Shown one piece after another: positions 5,090 to 7,042 of a DNA stretch of 7,042 nucleotides. The position numbers and the translations under genes are program-made. Each line of letters begins with the position of its first letter. The stretch's first letter is position 1. The notes under the pieces were generated by a model. It worked only from the letters and a program-made list of their open reading frames with translations. It ran no database searches and was not told where the DNA came from. Origin of the DNA: Actinomycetota bacterium (GTDB lineage Bacteria > Actinomycetota > Actinomycetes > Nanopelagicales > Nanopelagicaceae); contig CANGVO010000049.1 in the NCBI GenBank assembly GCA_947457445.1, forward strand, positions 1-7,042, in the 5' to 3' direction.

Positions 5090-6364
5090 TCAAATCCAAG
5101 AAGGCAGCCACATGCGGGCTTGCCATGCGTCGTATGTAATTACATCTCCAGTAAAGAGCGGTAAAAAGTAGATGAAATTCGCCAAAATCAAAAATCCACC
5201 CAAGCCCACTATTACATAAGTATTTCGCCTATTTTCAAAGTGCAGCAACGCGACATAAATACAATAAATAATTGCCAAGATCACGAATGGCTCAAAGACA
5301 ATGGCGTAAAAACTAAACACGGTGCGCTTTTGAAAGAAAAACCACGGCAAGTATCCTGCTGCGATTCCAGCGACAATTACATTTAAAGGTGGCTCATAAC
5401 GCTTAACTGCAAATGATTTAATCCAGAAACCAATTACAACTGCGATCGCAATTGTTCCTAACCACCAAAGGAATGGCGTTCCGAGCGCCAATACTTCTTG
5501 TGAGCATTGATCAGCACCACAATTCTTGGGTGTTTCATAAAAGAAAGATGTTGGCCTTCCCATGATCAACCAACTCCATGGATTGGCTTGATAGGAATGT
5601 TTCTCAACAAGTCCGGTATGAAAGCCCAACATTTGTGAGTGATAGTGAATAAACGAAGTAGCTATATTTTCTGAATAATCGCGGGCCCAGCCAAGGCTGC
5701 TAACAAACCAACCTGTCCAAGAGGCTAGGTAAATTGATATTGGCACTATCGCGTACTGCACAGAAGTTTTAATTGTAGGTCTAATTAAATCTTTACCTGT
5801 GTTGTGAGTAAAGGTTCGATAAATTGCTACGACCCCAAAGAGCGCTAAATAATAAAGTGCGCTCCATTTCGTAGATATGGCCAAGCCAAGTGCAATGCCC
5901 GCCCACCAATGCCAACGCATGAGAAATAAGTAAGTAGATAGCAGAACAAAGAAGGATAGAAAAATATCTAGAAGTGCGGTACGTGAATGTACTAGCGCCA
6001 AACCATCGACCGCCATCAGGAAACTTGCGGCGATAGTCAGAAATGAATTTCGAAATAGGCGCTGTGCAATTAAGGCAATTAGCACAATCATTGCCGTTCC
6101 TAATATTGCGCCGCTAAAGCGCCATCCAAATTCATTGTCGCCGAATATCTTGATTCCTATAGCAATTAGCCATTTGCCGATAGGCGGATGAACAACAAAT
6201 TCAGGGCCATCACCGGCGACTTCAACACCATGAGCTAAATAATCCCGGGCGCCATCGACGTAATAAACTTCATCGAAAACAAATCCTTTGGGAGTCCCCA
6301 AATTAATTAACCGCAAGGCCAGACTGATTAACGCGATCGCGCCAACGTAGATGCGGGTTTTCAC
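5090..6364 (-). CDS. pmt: Polyprenol-phosphate-mannose:protein O-mannosyltransferase (Pmt, GT39/GT-C)
   Basis: Membrane glycosyltransferase that moves mannose from polyprenol-phosphate-mannose onto Ser/Thr of exported proteins on the outer face of the membrane. The catalytic acidic pair follows the first helix in FVFDEVYYV (Asp31, Glu32), the GT-C signature. HPPIGKWLI (59-67) is the conserved first-loop motif, SRTALLDIF (127-135) the next conserved loop, and GLAISTKWSALYYL (160-173) the following one. A two-cysteine loop NCGADQCSQEVLALGTP (281-297) and the terminal RMWLPSWI (417-424) are also typical. About ten hydrophobic helices are visible. At 424 residues it is shorter than the roughly 500-residue mycobacterial enzyme, mostly at the N-terminus and loops. 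The start is GTG 6364; the frame stays open upstream but without a start codon and over rsmI. From memory it matches Rv1002c, which is likewise next to rsmI (Rv1003). Confidence 0.92.
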   Translation of the reverse strand: MKTRIYVGAIALISLALRLINLGTPKGFVFDEVYYVDGARDYLAHGVEVAGDGPEFVVHPPIGKWLIAIGIKIFGDNEFGWRFSGAILGTAMIVLIALIAQRLFRNSFLTIAASFLMAVDGLALVHSRTALLDIFLSFFVLLSTYLFLMRWHWWAGIALGLAISTKWSALYYLALFGVVAIYRTFTHNTGKDLIRPTIKTSVQYAIVPISIYLASWTGWFVSSLGWARDYSENIATSFIHYHSQMLGFHTGLVEKHSYQANPWSWLIMGRPTSFFYETPKNCGADQCSQEVLALGTPFLWWLGTIAIAVVIGFWIKSFAVKRYEPPLNVIVAGIAAGYLPWFFFQKRTVFSFYAIVFEPFVILAIIYCIYVALLHFENRRNTYVIVGLGGFLILANFIYFLPLFTGDVITYDAWQARMWLPSWI

Positions 6365-6369
6365 AGGCT

Positions 6370-6376
6370 TAGCGTA
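6370..6376. promoter_or_regulatory. Possible symmetric -10 shared by pmt and rsmI
   Basis: TAGCGTA reads as TAGCGT on the plus strand and TACGCT on the minus strand, so both directions present a TAnnnT -10. On the minus strand it ends six bases before GTG 6364 (leaderless pmt). On the plus strand it would start a short leader carrying the rsmI Shine-Dalgarno. Only 28 bases separate the two starts. No -35 elements are evident, so this is tentative. Confidence 0.28.
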
Positions 6377-6379
6377 CTG

Positions 6380-6385
6380 AGAGGA
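6380..6385 (+). promoter_or_regulatory. Ribosome binding site for rsmI
   Basis: AGAGGA lies seven bases before GTG 6393, the best Shine-Dalgarno in the window. It supports GTG 6393 over the in-frame ATG at 6405, which would cut off the first conserved residues. Confidence 0.6.
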
Positions 6386-6392
6386 TGTACCC

Positions 6393-7042
6393 GTGGCACT
6401 AACGATGGCGGCAACTCCTCTGGGAAATCCAGGTGATGCAAGCCCACGCCTAAAAGATGCAATTGCTGCCGCCGAAATTATCGCAGCCGAAGATTCACGT
6501 CGCTTTCATCGTTTATGTTCAGATATTGGCGTTACATTCACCGGGCGAGTAATTTCTTTTTTTGACGGTAACGAAACTGAACGCAGTGAAGAAATTTTGC
6601 AATATCTTCACGCGGGTAAGAATGTATTGGTTGTTTCGGATGCGGGAATGCCAACAATTAGCGATCCAGGATTTCGTTTAGCGCGAGATGCCATGGCCCA
6701 AAATCTAGAAGTCAAAGTGATACCTGGACCAAGCGCTCCGGTGATGGCAGTTGCATTATCTGGACTGGCAACTGATCGTTTCTCTTTTGAAGGTTTTACA
6801 CCTCGTGCACTTGGGGCACGACAGGCAGTATTTGAATCATTGCGCTTTGAAGAACGCACCATGGTTTTCTTTGAAGCTCCACATCGCCTCGTGGAATCAT
6901 TGCAAGATGCCGCAGCTATTTTTGGGAACGAGCGACGTGGAGCAATCTGTCGCGAGATGACCAAGACATACGAAGAGACTATCCGCGGCTCTTTAGCCGA
7001 ATTATTGGATTGGGCAAATAGCAAAGAAGTGCTTGGTGAAAT
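6393..7042 (+). CDS. rsmI: 16S rRNA (cytidine(1402)-2'-O)-methyltransferase, 3' partial
   Basis: S-adenosylmethionine-dependent enzyme of the tetrapyrrole-methylase fold that 2'-O-methylates C1402 in the ribosomal P-site region. The 216 visible residues lack a stop and run off the window; the family is about 275-290 long, so some 60-70 residues are missing. Motifs in order: LTMAATPLGNPGDASPRL (3-20), AAEDSRR (31-37), FFDGNE (56-61), VSDAGMPTISDPGFRL (81-96, SAM-binding loop), PGPSAPVMAVALSGL (111-125), FEGFTPR (132-138), FFEAPHRL (159-166) and CREMTKTYEET (186-196). This is an unambiguous match to actinobacterial RsmI. The GTG start is fixed by AGAGGA seven bases upstream and by the N-terminal alignment. 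It is divergent from pmt, the same arrangement as in mycobacteria. Confidence 0.96.
   Translation, partial: MALTMAATPLGNPGDASPRLKDAIAAAEIIAAEDSRRFHRLCSDIGVTFTGRVISFFDGNETERSEEILQYLHAGKNVLVVSDAGMPTISDPGFRLARDAMAQNLEVKVIPGPSAPVMAVALSGLATDRFSFEGFTPRALGARQAVFESLRFEERTMVFFEAPHRLVESLQDAAAIFGNERRGAICREMTKTYEETIRGSLAELLDWANSKEVLGE

Noticed and set aside
6608..7024. 138-codon open frame on the minus strand
   Set aside because: Lies opposite rsmI, whose motifs are unmistakable; the translation shows no recognisable domain.
1..7042. Mobile elements, phage genes, toxin-antitoxin, CRISPR or defence genes
   Set aside because: No transposase, integrase, direct-repeat array or foreign-looking gene was seen; all coding space is taken by conserved chromosomal genes.

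Overview
The window looks like a stretch of chromosome from a small-genome, moderate-GC actinobacterium. I infer the freshwater acI / Nanopelagicales type; the lineage cannot be proven from 7 kb. The reasons are actinobacterial proteins (a SepX/GlpR-type membrane protein, a Pmt-type protein O-mannosyltransferase, a CopD/CtaG-like membrane protein), base composition far below most Actinobacteria, and extreme packing. Convergent genes are separated by 1 and 3 bases, one pair overlaps by ATGA, and no gap exceeds about 50 bases. I see no mobile element, CRISPR array, tRNA or rRNA.

Layout. 1-973 (+) is the C-terminal part of a CtaG-domain copper/cytochrome oxidase assembly membrane protein, cut by the left edge. 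It overlaps an acyl-CoA dehydrogenase (970-2121, +). A 5-formyltetrahydrofolate cyclo-ligase lies on the minus strand (2123-2680). Divergent from it runs a plus-strand trio: a MoeA/gephyrin-family protein (2726-3652), a RimJ-like acetyltransferase (3675-4259) and a SepX/GlpR homologue (4310-5086). A polyprenol-phosphate-mannose:protein mannosyltransferase follows on the minus strand (5090-6364). Divergent from that is rsmI (6393 to the right edge). From memory, the order cyclo-ligase, (galU), moeA, rimJ, sepX/glpR ... pmt, rsmI matches M. tuberculosis Rv0992c to Rv1003, with galU and the Rv0997-Rv1001 block absent here.

The most interesting item is the MoeA-family protein. Its neighbours are those of Glp, the gephyrin-like protein that in Corynebacterium glutamicum binds FtsZ and the membrane receptor GlpR (SepX in Streptomyces). 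This copy appears to have lost the whole of MoeA domain II, about 100 residues including the DNSAMDGYA-type and MTGAP-type motifs. Every recognisable molybdopterin-site motif left in domain III is also altered. It therefore looks like a naturally minimised, catalytically dead gephyrin/MoeA scaffold kept beside its membrane partner, consistent with a cell-division role and not molybdenum insertion. The flanking genes are housekeeping functions: respiration, acyl-CoA oxidation, folate repair, envelope protein mannosylation and 16S rRNA methylation.
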